Positions 16,627 to 26,297 of a stretch of 64,000 nucleotides of DNA are shown here, in pieces. The translations under genes were made by a program, and so were the position numbers. The first letter of the stretch is position 1; each line of letters begins with the position of its first letter. Under the pieces are notes generated by a model. That model made no database searches and was not told where the DNA came from. It worked only from the letters and a program-made list of their open reading frames with translations. The stretch comes from an uncultured Arachnia sp. (GTDB lineage: Bacteria; Actinomycetota; Actinomycetes; Propionibacteriales; Propionibacteriaceae), in NCBI GenBank assembly GCA_947499145.1, contig CANMNB010000007.1:62001-126000 (forward strand), in the 5' to 3' direction.

Positions 16627-19502
16627 GTTTCACCGCAGACAAGGACCTGGACGACGAGCCCCGCCGCAGCGCGCTCCTGCCGTCGATCGTGATCCTGGGG
16701 CTCCTGATCGCCGGCGTCACCATCTTCGCCCGGACGTGGACGGACTTCCTGTGGTTCCGCAGTATCGACATGGCCACGGTGTTCACCACCCAGCTGGCTG
16801 CCAAGCTCGGGTTGTTCGTCGTGTTCGCGATCGTGGTGGGTGGCCTGGTGTACGCGAGCCTGGCCATCGCCTACCGACTGCGGCCGCGCGTGCGCCACGC
16901 CAACCTCGACTCGGAGCTGCTCGTGCAGTTGCGCGACGTGCTGGACAAGCGCTCCCGCTTCGCCATGCTGATACCGGCGGCGGCCATCGCGCTCATGGCG
17001 GGCGTGATCGCGGCCAGCCAGTCCGAGGTCTTCCTGGCGTGGATCCGGGCCACGGACTTCGGCATCAGCGACGAGCACTTCGGCCACGACGCGGCCTTCT
17101 ACGTCTTCCACCTGCCGTGGTGGCGCTTCGTGCTGGCCCAGGTCTCGTTCGCTGCGGTCCTGTCGCTCGTCGGGGCGCTCATGGTGCACTTCCTCACCGG
17201 CGCCATGAACTCCAAGGCCCTGCGGGGGCTGGGCAACGTCGCACCGGCGTCCCAGTCGCTCGCGGCGCAGCGACAGGTGTCCATCCTGCTCGGCGTGGTG
17301 CTGCTGCTCTACGCCGTCTCCCAGTTCCTGGATCGCTACGACTACCTCACCACCACCAACCACCTGTTCACCGGCGTCACCTACACCGACGCGGCCTCGA
17401 GGATCCCGGTCCACCTCATCATCGCGGGCATCGCCGTGATCGTCGCGCTGCTGTGCTTCTGGAACGCGTACCGCGTGCGGTGGAGCGTGCCCGGGGTGGG
17501 GATCGCCCTGCTGGTCGTGTCCTCGCTCATCCTCGGCATCGGCTACCCCTGGTTCATCCAGAGCTTCCAGGTGGACCCGGACGAGCCGGACAGGGAGCGC
17601 CCGTACATCGCCGCCAACCTGAAAGCGACGCGGCAGGCGTTCGGCATCGATGACGTCGACATCGATGACTACGAGGCCACGACGACGGCGAGCGCCGGCC
17701 AGCTGCGAGCGGACGCCGAGGCGCTTCCCGCCATCCGGCTCATGGATCCCTCGGTCATCCCGCCCACCTTCGAGCAACTCCAGCAGGTCCGCGGCTACTA
17801 CACGTTCCCCTCGACCCTCGACGTCGATCGCTACGACATCGACGGCCGTAGCGTGGACTCCGTCGTCGCCGTGCGGGAACTGGACCTGGCCTCAGTCGAG
17901 TCCGGCGACACGTGGAACAACATGCGCACCGTCTACACCCATGGTCACGGCATGGTCGCCGCGTTCGGGAACCAGCGCTTGTCCAACGGCGAGCCGGTCT
18001 TCTTCTCCGGCGGCATCCCCACCGTCGGGGTCCTCCCCGAGCACGAGCCGCGCATCTACTTCGGGGAGGAGACCTCCCACTGGGTGGTCGCCGGTGCCCC
18101 GGAGGGCGCCGATCCGGTGGAGCTGGACACCCCCGGCGGCGGCGAGGGGGGCGCCGAGACCAAGAACACCTACGACGGCACGGGTGGCGTTCCCGTGGGA
18201 GACTTCCTCACCCGGGCCCTGTTTGCGATCCGCATGGGTGACGTCAACCTGATGCTGTCCGATCGCGTGAACGAGGAGTCACGTCTCCTGCACAACCGGA
18301 TCCCGGTCGAGCGGGTCCAGGAGGCGGCTCCCTGGTTGACCGTCGACTCGGATCCCTACCCGAGCGTGGTCGACGGCCGCATCGTCTGGATCATCGACGG
18401 CTACACCTCCACCGCGCAGTACCCGAACTCCACTCGCGTGGACTGGACGCGCGCCACGATGGACACCCGCACCCAGGCCGACCAGCTGCTGATCGGCCAG
18501 CAGGTCAACTACGTGCGCAACTCCGTGAAGGCCGTGGTGGATGCCTACGACGGGTCGGTGACGCTCTACGAGTGGGACGAGGAGGACCCGATCCTCAAGA
18601 CCTGGTCCAAGGTCTACCCGGGGGTCATCACGGACAAGTCCGAGATCTCCCCGGACCTCATGGCGCACCTGCGCTACCCGCAGGACCTGTTCAAGATCCA
18701 GCGCCAGGTCATGGGCCGCTACCACACCACGAACACCAACACGTGGTACCAGGAGTCGGACATCTGGCAGATCCCGAACGATCCGGTCCGTGGTACCCAG
18801 GACACCGCGCCGCAGCCGCCCTACTTCCTGACGATCCGGTGGCCCGGGGACGACGATCCGCAGTACTCGAACACCACGGTCTTCGTCCCGCGCGGTCGCG
18901 AGAACCTGACGGTGTACATGGCCGCCAATGCCGACGCGCGCAGCGACGACTACGGCCAGATCCGGGTGCTGAAGCTCTCCGACACGGAGCAGATCGCGGG
19001 GCCGGGACAGACGTACAACGCCATCACGACGAACGAGGCGGTCGCCGACCGGCTGCTCCCGTTCAACCGCACCGGCAACGCCACGGCGATCTACGGCAAC
19101 CTGTTGACCCTCCCCGTCGGGGGCGGACTGCTCTACGTCCAGCCGATCTACACCCAGACGTCCTCGACGTCCGGCGCCTACCCGGCACTGCGGTTCGTGG
19201 TCGTGCGCTTCGGTGAGAACGTCGGCATCGGCGAGACCCTGCAGGCCGCGTTGGACCAGGTGTTCCAGGGTGATGCCGGCGCGGAGACCGGTGAGGAGAT
19301 CCCGGACGACCCGGCGGACCCGAATCAGCCGACCTCCGAGCTGATGGGCAACGAGCGCGCGAGGGAACTGCTCGCGGAGGCCATGGACCTGTTCACGCAG
19401 GCCGACGAGGCCCTGCGTTCGGGCGATCTGGCGACCTACCAGGCACGCAACGAGCAGGCACAGTCGCGGATGGAGCAGGCCCTCGAGTTCCTCGAGGAGT
19501 GA
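16623..19502 (+). CDS. UPF0182 family large multi-pass membrane protein
   Basis: 959 aa; N-terminal TM helices, FLWFRSIDMATVFTTQLAAKLGLFVVFAIVVGGLVYASL..., long extracytoplasmic region with YPSVVDGRIVWIIDGYTSTAQYPNS. Confidence 0.93.
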   Translation: MSFTADKDLDDEPRRSALLPSIVILGLLIAGVTIFARTWTDFLWFRSIDMATVFTTQLAAKLGLFVVFAIVVGGLVYASLAIAYRLRPRVRHANLDSELLVQLRDVLDKRSRFAMLIPAAAIALMAGVIAASQSEVFLAWIRATDFGISDEHFGHDAAFYVFHLPWWRFVLAQVSFAAVLSLVGALMVHFLTGAMNSKALRGLGNVAPASQSLAAQRQVSILLGVVLLLYAVSQFLDRYDYLTTTNHLFTGVTYTDAASRIPVHLIIAGIAVIVALLCFWNAYRVRWSVPGVGIALLVVSSLILGIGYPWFIQSFQVDPDEPDRERPYIAANLKATRQAFGIDDVDIDDYEATTTASAGQLRADAEALPAIRLMDPSVIPPTFEQLQQVRGYYTFPSTLDVDRYDIDGRSVDSVVAVRELDLASVESGDTWNNMRTVYTHGHGMVAAFGNQRLSNGEPVFFSGGIPTVGVLPEHEPRIYFGEETSHWVVAGAPEGADPVELDTPGGGEGGAETKNTYDGTGGVPVGDFLTRALFAIRMGDVNLMLSDRVNEESRLLHNRIPVERVQEAAPWLTVDSDPYPSVVDGRIVWIIDGYTSTAQYPNSTRVDWTRATMDTRTQADQLLIGQQVNYVRNSVKAVVDAYDGSVTLYEWDEEDPILKTWSKVYPGVITDKSEISPDLMAHLRYPQDLFKIQRQVMGRYHTTNTNTWYQESDIWQIPNDPVRGTQDTAPQPPYFLTIRWPGDDDPQYSNTTVFVPRGRENLTVYMAANADARSDDYGQIRVLKLSDTEQIAGPGQTYNAITTNEAVADRLLPFNRTGNATAIYGNLLTLPVGGGLLYVQPIYTQTSSTSGAYPALRFVVVRFGENVGIGETLQAALDQVFQGDAGAETGEEIPDDPADPNQPTSELMGNERARELLAEAMDLFTQADEALRSGDLATYQARNEQAQSRMEQALEFLEE

Positions 19503-19514
19503 TCCCCTGGGGTC

Positions 19515-20837
19515 TCAGTCGTCCGCGATGGCGGGGTCCAGGCCGAGGGCGGTGAGCGCGGGTACCAATTCCGCCGCGTCGCCGCCCACCGTGATCGTCA
19601 GGCGCTCCGGGTCCACGTGACGACGGAAGGCCGCCGTCGCCAGGTCCGCGGTCACCGCGGCCATGGCGTCGAAGTGGCGGTTGACGAAGTCGACGTCCTC
19701 GCCCGCAGCCACCAGGGCGGTGGCCTGTCGGGCGATGTCGCCCGCTGTCTCGTTCGCGAGGGGCGCGATGCCGATGAGGTGGGCCTGGGCGTCCGCGACC
19801 TCGGCCTCGGTGAAGGCGTCGCCCAGTGACAGGCCGCCGAGTATCCGGCGGAGCGCGTCGGCCGCCACTTCGGTGCGGGTGCTGCCCGCCACCTGGAAGA
19901 GCCCGTCGGCCTGTCGAGCGGTGAAGCCGCCCTGGATTCCGTAGGTGTAGCCCAACCGCTCGCGGAGTTCGACGTTCAAGCGGCTGGAGAACGCGCCCGC
20001 CATGGCGTGCCCGCCGAGCTTCAGCGCAGCCCAGTCGGGGTCGGACCGGCCCGCGGTGACGGTACCGACGACGATGGTCGCCTGGACCGCGCCGGGCATC
20101 GGCACCACCACGGTGCGCGGAGGGGCCGGAGTGGGTCTGGGGTAGGGGGTCGGGCGACCCTCCCGCCGCCAGTGGCGCAGCGAGCCGAGCAGCTCGTCGG
20201 GCCCCAGCGTGGACAGGTCACCGGCGACGACGAGGGTGGCGTCCGTGGTGGTCCAGTGGCGGTGGTGCCACTCGTTCACCAGCTCCGGGGAGACGGCCTG
20301 CAGCGTCGCCGGAGTGCCGGGGGCGGGACGTCCCTCGCGATTGCCGCGTCCGAACAGGGCGGCTCGGAAGGCCTGTCGGGTCGCCGACGTCGGGGACGCC
20401 GTCCGCGACTCGTGGGCGGCCACTTGGGCCTCCACGTGGTGGGCCACGTCGTCCGGGTGGTACTGGGGTTCCTGCAGGATCTCGGCGAACAGGCGCAGCA
20501 CCTCGGGCATCCGGTGGGCCGGCGCGTCCCCGCCCAGCCGCGTGAACCCCATCGACGCTGTGCCGTGGAGGGCAGCGCCCTGCAACTCCAGCAGCTCGGT
20601 GATGCGTCCGTCCGGGTGCGTGTGGGTGCCCTCGTCGACGGCGTGGAGCGCGACGGTGGCGACACCCTCCGCCTCCTCGGGCTCGAGCGCCAGGGGACGC
20701 CGCAGGATGAGGTCGAACGCGGCCACGTGCTGACCGGGGAGGTCGAAGAGCAGCAGCTCGGGACAACCCGGAGCGCGCAGTGACAGCGGAGTGGGGAACA
20801 CCCAACGCCTGGTCAGATCGACAGGGGGTCTGGTCAC
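19515..20837 (-). CDS. M16 family peptidase-like subunit lacking HxxEH but carrying an R/Y-type motif
   Basis: No HxxEH in the N-terminal domain; ...LRERLGYTYGIQGGFTARQADGLFQVAG typical of the M16 C-terminal-like subunit. Confidence 0.82.
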   Translation of the reverse strand: MTRPPVDLTRRWVFPTPLSLRAPGCPELLLFDLPGQHVAAFDLILRRPLALEPEEAEGVATVALHAVDEGTHTHPDGRITELLELQGAALHGTASMGFTRLGGDAPAHRMPEVLRLFAEILQEPQYHPDDVAHHVEAQVAAHESRTASPTSATRQAFRAALFGRGNREGRPAPGTPATLQAVSPELVNEWHHRHWTTTDATLVVAGDLSTLGPDELLGSLRHWRREGRPTPYPRPTPAPPRTVVVPMPGAVQATIVVGTVTAGRSDPDWAALKLGGHAMAGAFSSRLNVELRERLGYTYGIQGGFTARQADGLFQVAGSTRTEVAADALRRILGGLSLGDAFTEAEVADAQAHLIGIAPLANETAGDIARQATALVAAGEDVDFVNRHFDAMAAVTADLATAAFRRHVDPERLTITVGGDAAELVPALTALGLDPAIADD

Positions 20838-22090
20838 GAGTCGGCCTCCGCCACGTAGTGGAGCTCGGCGGCGGGGGAGGCGAGTCGCGCCGCGGCCCGT
20901 TGCAGGTCCTCCGGAGTGAGGGCCGAGACCCTGGCGAGCCGATCATTCACCGCCGCGGGATCGCCCTGTTGGAGCCAGGCTTCGTTCAATGCGTCGGCGC
21001 GGCCCTCCACGGTGGCGAGGTCGAGCAACCATTCGCGCTCGAACTGCGCCAGGGCCCGTGCATGCTCCTCCTCGGTGGGACCCTCCTCGGCGAAGCGCGC
21101 CAACTCGTCGGCAAGTGCTCTGCCGGCTGTGTCGGTGCCCGCCTCGTCCGTGGGCCTCACGGAGATCGCCGCGATCGAGTGGTCGCGCAGGTGGCCCAGG
21201 ACGACTGCATGGACGTCGAGGGCGACCCGGTCGCGCTTCACCAGAGCACGGTGGAGCCGGGAGGCCGCGCCGTCGGTGAGGATCCCCAGGGCGAGATCGA
21301 GTGCGTCGCCGGGATCGTCCTGGAGCGCGGGGGCGGTCCAGGAGGAGTACAGGACCGAGTGGGGGACGTCACGGGTCACCCGGACGGTGGCGGGGTTACG
21401 GAGGGGCACATGGGTGGGGAGGTGCTCCGGGCGGGGACGGCCCGGCAGGCGCGACAGGTCTCGCTCGACCGCCTCGCGCGCCTGCTCGATCCCGACCGCG
21501 CCGGCGAGCACGAGCGTCGCGTTGCCCGGCCCGTACCAGGTGTCGAAGAAGGCGACGACGTCGTCGGTGGTCGCTGCGTCGAGGTCCACCATGGACCCGA
21601 TCGGCAGGTGCCCGTAGGGGTGGTGCGTGGGGAAGTGCTGCGAGGTCAAGAGCTCCAGGAGGTCTCCGTAGGGCTGGTTGTCGTAGCGCTGGCGCTTCTC
21701 CTCCTTGACGACCTGCCGTTGCGACTCGAAGTTCTCCTGCGTGAGCGCAAGCGCTCCCATCCGGTCGGCCTCCAGCCAGAGGGCCAGCTGCAGCGCCCCG
21801 GCGGGGACGGTCTCGAAGTAGTTCGTGCGGTCGGTGGACGTGGTGGCGTTCACCGATCCACCGTGGGCCTCGATGAGCGCCATGTGCTCACCGCTCGCCA
21901 CTCCCGCCGAGCCTTGGAACATGAGGTGTTCGAAGAGGTGCGCGAACCCCGTCCGGCCCGCCACCTCGTCGTAGGAGCCCACTTCGTACCACAGGTTCAC
22001 CGCGACGCCGGGGGCTGCGGGATCGGGCTGGACGCACACCCGGAGACCGTTGGGCAGGGAGAAGGTGTGCAGCGGGTAGTGGACCTCCAC
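20834..22090 (-). CDS. M16 family zinc protease (pitrilysin-like, HxxEH subunit)
   Basis: VEVHYPLHTFSLPNGLRVCVQPDPAAPGVAVNLWYEVGSYDEVAGRTGFAHLFEHLMFQGS; HLFEH zinc motif; GTG start at 22090. Confidence 0.88.
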   Translation of the reverse strand: MEVHYPLHTFSLPNGLRVCVQPDPAAPGVAVNLWYEVGSYDEVAGRTGFAHLFEHLMFQGSAGVASGEHMALIEAHGGSVNATTSTDRTNYFETVPAGALQLALWLEADRMGALALTQENFESQRQVVKEEKRQRYDNQPYGDLLELLTSQHFPTHHPYGHLPIGSMVDLDAATTDDVVAFFDTWYGPGNATLVLAGAVGIEQAREAVERDLSRLPGRPRPEHLPTHVPLRNPATVRVTRDVPHSVLYSSWTAPALQDDPGDALDLALGILTDGAASRLHRALVKRDRVALDVHAVVLGHLRDHSIAAISVRPTDEAGTDTAGRALADELARFAEEGPTEEEHARALAQFEREWLLDLATVEGRADALNEAWLQQGDPAAVNDRLARVSALTPEDLQRAAARLASPAAELHYVAEADS

Positions 22091-22098
22091 TTCGGCTC

Positions 22099-23214
22099 CT
22101 AGCGGGGGACGGCCGGTGCCGGGAAGGGGGCATGGACGCTCAGGACCTCCGGATTGCGTCCGGACTCGCCGAGAACGCCGGACTCGCGCGTGGTGCCGGA
22201 CAGGAGGAAGTCCCCGACCTCGTGTGGCATCACGTAGAGCCAGTCGATCCGCCGGGTGACCTGCCACACCGCGGTCATGAGGCCCACGGCCGCCACGAGC
22301 GTCACGCCGGGGACGACATACTGCATGACCGGGGTCGACGGTGGGTCGATCCGCAGCCAAGCCCCGGCAATGGCGGAGACGGCCAGCCAGTTCATCAGGT
22401 ACAGCGGGAGCGTGCGACGCCCCAGGAGCAGCAACCACGGCCGCAGCCGCGTCGCGGTGAGCAGGGAGGCGGCGGCGAACAGCGCCGGCACGGCCAACAA
22501 CGGGGTCAGCCTGCCCTCGGGCACGAACCCCCAGTAGGCCACCCAAGCGCCCAGCACGGCGAGCGCTGACAGCGGCCGCAGGCGTGAGACAGCGGCGCGC
22601 ACCGAAGTGCTGAGGCGGGCTCCGACCATGAAGAAGAACGCGAACTGCACCATGCCCCGCAGGCCGGTGGAGTTCCAGAGGCCGGGCAGCTCGAGCCAAC
22701 CGAGGTCGATGGCCAGCCAGGCGACGCCGGTGGCGGCCAGCGGCACAGCGGCCGGTAGCCTCCGGGTGCCCCACCACAGGAGGTGGAAGGCCGGCAGTGC
22801 CACGAGGTACCACAGGGGTGTCTCGAGCCGGAGGAAATGGATGCCGAGGTCTGAGCGCGCGACCGTGGCCGCCTCATCGGCACCGAGCCAGAAGGGCCAG
22901 AGTCGTTCGACGGCCAGTGTGATGGCCGCCCACACCCCGAACAGGTAGAGGAACGAGAGCACTCGCTTGCGCTGGAAGGTCTCGCTCGGTGTGGAGAGGA
23001 AACGGTGCACGAAGAGCCCGGAGATCAGGAAGAACCCGGGCATGCGCATCGGCGACGTGGCGTCGAGCAGCGTCCAGTAGGTGCTGGACGTGGGGAGGTC
23101 GAGCAGCGACAGGATGTACTGCACGTGCACCAGCACCACCAAGGCGATCGCGATCCCCTTGGCGCCGTCGATCCAGTCCAGGCGGGTCCCGGCCCTGGTG
23201 TCGATCTGCTGCAT
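22099..23214 (-). CDS. Acyltransferase 3 family membrane protein
   Basis: RLDWIDGAKGIAIALVVLVHVQYILSLLD...MPGFFLISGLFVHRFL and multiple TM helices. Confidence 0.82.
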   Translation of the reverse strand: MQQIDTRAGTRLDWIDGAKGIAIALVVLVHVQYILSLLDLPTSSTYWTLLDATSPMRMPGFFLISGLFVHRFLSTPSETFQRKRVLSFLYLFGVWAAITLAVERLWPFWLGADEAATVARSDLGIHFLRLETPLWYLVALPAFHLLWWGTRRLPAAVPLAATGVAWLAIDLGWLELPGLWNSTGLRGMVQFAFFFMVGARLSTSVRAAVSRLRPLSALAVLGAWVAYWGFVPEGRLTPLLAVPALFAAASLLTATRLRPWLLLLGRRTLPLYLMNWLAVSAIAGAWLRIDPPSTPVMQYVVPGVTLVAAVGLMTAVWQVTRRIDWLYVMPHEVGDFLLSGTTRESGVLGESGRNPEVLSVHAPFPAPAVPR

Positions 23215-23234
23215 GTGCCTCCTCGTGACAAGGA

Positions 23235-23268
23235 AACAGGCCCGGATCGTTGGGGATCCGGGCCTGTT
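23235..23268 (-). terminator. Intrinsic-terminator-like hairpin downstream of tRNA-fMet
   Basis: Perfect 14-bp stem AACAGGCCCGGATC / GATCCGGGCCTGTT with 6-nt loop GTTGGG; short T-rich stretch on the minus-strand 3' side. Confidence 0.75.
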
Positions 23269-23275
23269 ACCTCAG

Positions 23276-23349
23276 TAGCGGGGGCAGGATTTGAACCTGC
23301 GGCCTCTGGGTTATGAGCCCAGCGAGCTACCGAGCTGCTCCACCCCGCG
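23276..23349 (-). tRNA. Initiator tRNA-Met (CAT)
   Basis: Reverse complement CGCGGGGTGGAGCAGCTCGGTAGCTCGCTGGGCTCATAACCCAGAGGCCGCAGGTTCAAATCCTGCCCCCGCTA; CAT anticodon, GGG/CCC anticodon-stem signature and unpaired position 1-72. Confidence 0.97.
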
Positions 23350-23462
23350 TTGCGATAACCAACTATAGACGTCCCGGGGTCACAACCCAAATCGATGCCG
23401 CCGGTCACGTCGACACCACTGGGTGGGAGGAGTCGTCGCGAGGATGCCACCACCGCTCCCAG

Positions 23463-24632
23463 TCAGTCGAGGTCGGGCACGCGATCGCGGGCGTCGGTGT
23501 AGGACAACCCGCACAGCTCGAGCAGGTCCACGAGCATGGAACGCACTTGGGCGAGGATCACCGTCGGGGACAAGAAGCGCCCCAGGGGGGTGCCCGTGGA
23601 GCGGCGTGCCACTGCCTCGATGTCGGGGATCCGGGCACTCGGGACACGTCCGGCGTAGAGTTCGGAAGCGCACTCATCGGTCACCTGCGCGAGGTCGCGG
23701 AGCAACGCCAGATGGTCGGAGGTGACCTCCTCGCCGCGGTGGACGGCGACGACGGCGCGGCGGGCCAGGACACGCAGGTTCCGGGTGAACCGGTCCAGGG
23801 GCACGGTGAGGTCCTGGACCTGGAGCACGGCCTCGCGTCGGTGGCGCAGGAACGGCGAGGTGCGCACGACGGCCACGCCCTCGTTCACCGCGGTGGTGAG
23901 GTCGGCCAGCAGCGTCTCGGTGTCGCGGGCACGGTCCAGTACCTCCTCCGCGGCCTCCTCGTCGTGCCCCTCGAGGGCCTTGACGATCGCTCGCAGCGTC
24001 CAGGACGTCTCGTGGAGCACGCTCGCCGCCTGCAGCCGGGGCCGGTGGATCGGGCCGGTGGGGGCGATGGTGGCGAACCCCAGACCGACGAGGCAGCCGA
24101 CGAGGGCGTCGGACCACCGGGAGAAGCCGGCGTCGACGATGGGAGGAATGGTGAGCACGACCGCCGCCTGGACGGCCGCCTGAGTGACCATCAGCGTCCG
24201 CGCGCCGAGCCACGTCGTGATCGACATCGCCACGGCGATCACCAGCATGATCTGCCACACGCCGGTGCCGAACCACCACCAGAACAGGTCGCCGAGCGCG
24301 ACGCCCACGGTCACGCCGACGGCCACCTCGACAGCGCGGCTGAGACGCTGCCCGAAGCTGAAGCCGAGGCAGATGATCGCGGCAACCACGGCGAGGAATG
24401 GGGCGCGGTGGTCCAGGAGGTCCCGCGCGATCCACCACGAGAGTCCGGCGGCCAGGGAGATCTGGACGATCATGAACAGGCGCGAGCGCCATCTGGTCAC
24501 GCGCCGCTGCTGCGACCGCCAGCCACGGCGGGCTGCGCGCTCACTGAGGTCGAAGGCTCGCAGCGACGTGCTGTGCAGGCTCTGGCTGGCGTTGCGCCAT
24601 GCGGCCCGCCTCGACCATCCGCCCACGTCCAC
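23463..24632 (-). CDS. FUSC/aromatic-acid-exporter-like integral membrane protein
   Basis: RLFMIVQISLAAGLSWWIARDLLDHRAPFLAVVAAIICLGFSFGQRLSRAVEVAVGVTVGVALGDLFWWWFGTGVWQ..., typical FUSC N-terminal helices; start (GTG 24632) uncertain. Confidence 0.8.
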   Translation of the reverse strand: MDVGGWSRRAAWRNASQSLHSTSLRAFDLSERAARRGWRSQQRRVTRWRSRLFMIVQISLAAGLSWWIARDLLDHRAPFLAVVAAIICLGFSFGQRLSRAVEVAVGVTVGVALGDLFWWWFGTGVWQIMLVIAVAMSITTWLGARTLMVTQAAVQAAVVLTIPPIVDAGFSRWSDALVGCLVGLGFATIAPTGPIHRPRLQAASVLHETSWTLRAIVKALEGHDEEAAEEVLDRARDTETLLADLTTAVNEGVAVVRTSPFLRHRREAVLQVQDLTVPLDRFTRNLRVLARRAVVAVHRGEEVTSDHLALLRDLAQVTDECASELYAGRVPSARIPDIEAVARRSTGTPLGRFLSPTVILAQVRSMLVDLLELCGLSYTDARDRVPDLD

Positions 24633-24773
24633 TCCGTCGTTCTCCTCGACCGGCCAGTTCCTCCCGCAGCGTAACCGCGGTCCAGCGCCACGCCTGAGCC
24701 TAGGTGGCCCGACGCCCGCGGCACTAGACTTGCCGGGAGTTCGTCCGTCGAAGCAGAGGAAGAGACCACACGC

Positions 24774-26288
24774 ATGGTTCCACGTCGAACGCCCGGGGCG
24801 ACCCTGGGCCTCCTGACAGCGGTTGCCCTCCTGCTCGTCGGATGTTCCCAGCCCGCACCGAGTGAGGAGCAGGAGCCCGTCGTCCTCGAGGTCGGCGCCA
24901 CTGCGGAACCGGTGGGGCTCGACCCGTCCACGGTCAGCGGCGCGGGGACGCCGTTCGTCTTGCTCTACAACGTCTACGAGACCCTGGTCCGCCTCGACGC
25001 CGAGGGCGCGATCCGCCCCTTGCTGGCCCTGGACTGGACCGTCTCGCCCGACAACACCACCTACACCTTCAACCTGGACCCCCAGGCGGCGTTCGCCAGC
25101 GGCGCGCCGGTCACGGCCGAGGCCGTCGTCACCTCCTACGAGCGCGTGATGGCCGATGAGGCCATCACGGACCAGATCAGCTCCAAGATGGGCCCGGTGG
25201 AGTCGATCGAGGCACTCGACGAGGACACGGTCGAGATCACCTTGTCCCGGCCGAGCAACCAGTGGCTCTACGACATGACGGGTCCCACGGGGATCGTCTA
25301 CGACCCCGAGGGGCTTGAGACCCTGAACGAGCAGCCGGCCGGCTCCGGCCCCTTCACCTTCGCCGAGTGGGACCAGGGGTCGCACCTCAAGCTCGACCGC
25401 AACCCCGACTACTGGGGCACCGACTCGCGCGTCGACGAAGTGTGGTTCCGCTACTACGCCGACCCGAACGCCATGAACACCGCGATGCTCTCGGGGCAGC
25501 TCGACGTCATCTCGAACCTCACGACTCCGCAGTCCGTCGACCAGTTCGCCGACGAGGAGCGGTTCACCATCCTCGAGGGCGTCACCGACGGTGAGGTCGT
25601 GCTCGGGTTCAACCACCGGACTGAGGCGCTGTCGGACCTCAAGGTCCGCCAGGCCATCATGCATGCCATCGACCGGGAGGCACTGCTGGACACCGTTTGG
25701 GGCGGGAAGGGCACGCTCATCGGGTCGATGGTCCCGCCCACGGACCCTTGGTACGAGGACCTCTCCGACGCCTACCCCTACGATCCCGAACGAGCCCGCG
25801 AGCTGCTGGCGGAGGCGGGCTACGAGACCGGGCCGACACTTCGGCTCCGGGTCCCCAACCTGCCCTACGGCCCCACCTCCGGCCGGTTCGTCGCCGAGCA
25901 GCTCCGCGCCGTCGGGATGGACATCCAGCTCGATGAGCTGGAGTTCCCCGCGCGGTGGCTGGACCTCGTCTACACCAAGGGCGACTACGACATGACCATC
26001 GTCGCTCACGTGGAGCCCCGGGACATCGACAACTTCGCCAACCCGGACTACTACTGGGGCTACGACAACCCGCAGTTCGCGAGCCTGCTGGAGGAGGCCG
26101 ACGCCGGCACGCCGGAGGAGCAGGTGGAGCTGATGGAGGAGGCGGCGCGCATGCTCAGCGAGGATGCGGCCGCGAACTGGCTGTTCCTGTTGCCGAACCT
26201 CATCATCACCACCACGGACGTGACGGGGATCGCGGCCAACGCCACGGGACTGTCGTTCGACCTCACCAGCGTCGCGACCAGCGACTGA
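24774..26288 (+). CDS. ABC transporter substrate-binding lipoprotein (family 5, oligo/dipeptide type)
   Basis: Lipobox LLLVGC; EPVGLDPSTVSGAGTPFVLLYNVYETLVRLDAEGAIRPLLA; followed by permeases and ATPases. Confidence 0.92.
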   Translation: MVPRRTPGATLGLLTAVALLLVGCSQPAPSEEQEPVVLEVGATAEPVGLDPSTVSGAGTPFVLLYNVYETLVRLDAEGAIRPLLALDWTVSPDNTTYTFNLDPQAAFASGAPVTAEAVVTSYERVMADEAITDQISSKMGPVESIEALDEDTVEITLSRPSNQWLYDMTGPTGIVYDPEGLETLNEQPAGSGPFTFAEWDQGSHLKLDRNPDYWGTDSRVDEVWFRYYADPNAMNTAMLSGQLDVISNLTTPQSVDQFADEERFTILEGVTDGEVVLGFNHRTEALSDLKVRQAIMHAIDREALLDTVWGGKGTLIGSMVPPTDPWYEDLSDAYPYDPERARELLAEAGYETGPTLRLRVPNLPYGPTSGRFVAEQLRAVGMDIQLDELEFPARWLDLVYTKGDYDMTIVAHVEPRDIDNFANPDYYWGYDNPQFASLLEEADAGTPEEQVELMEEAARMLSEDAAANWLFLLPNLIITTTDVTGIAANATGLSFDLTSVATSD

Positions 26289-26297
26289 GCCCGTCCC

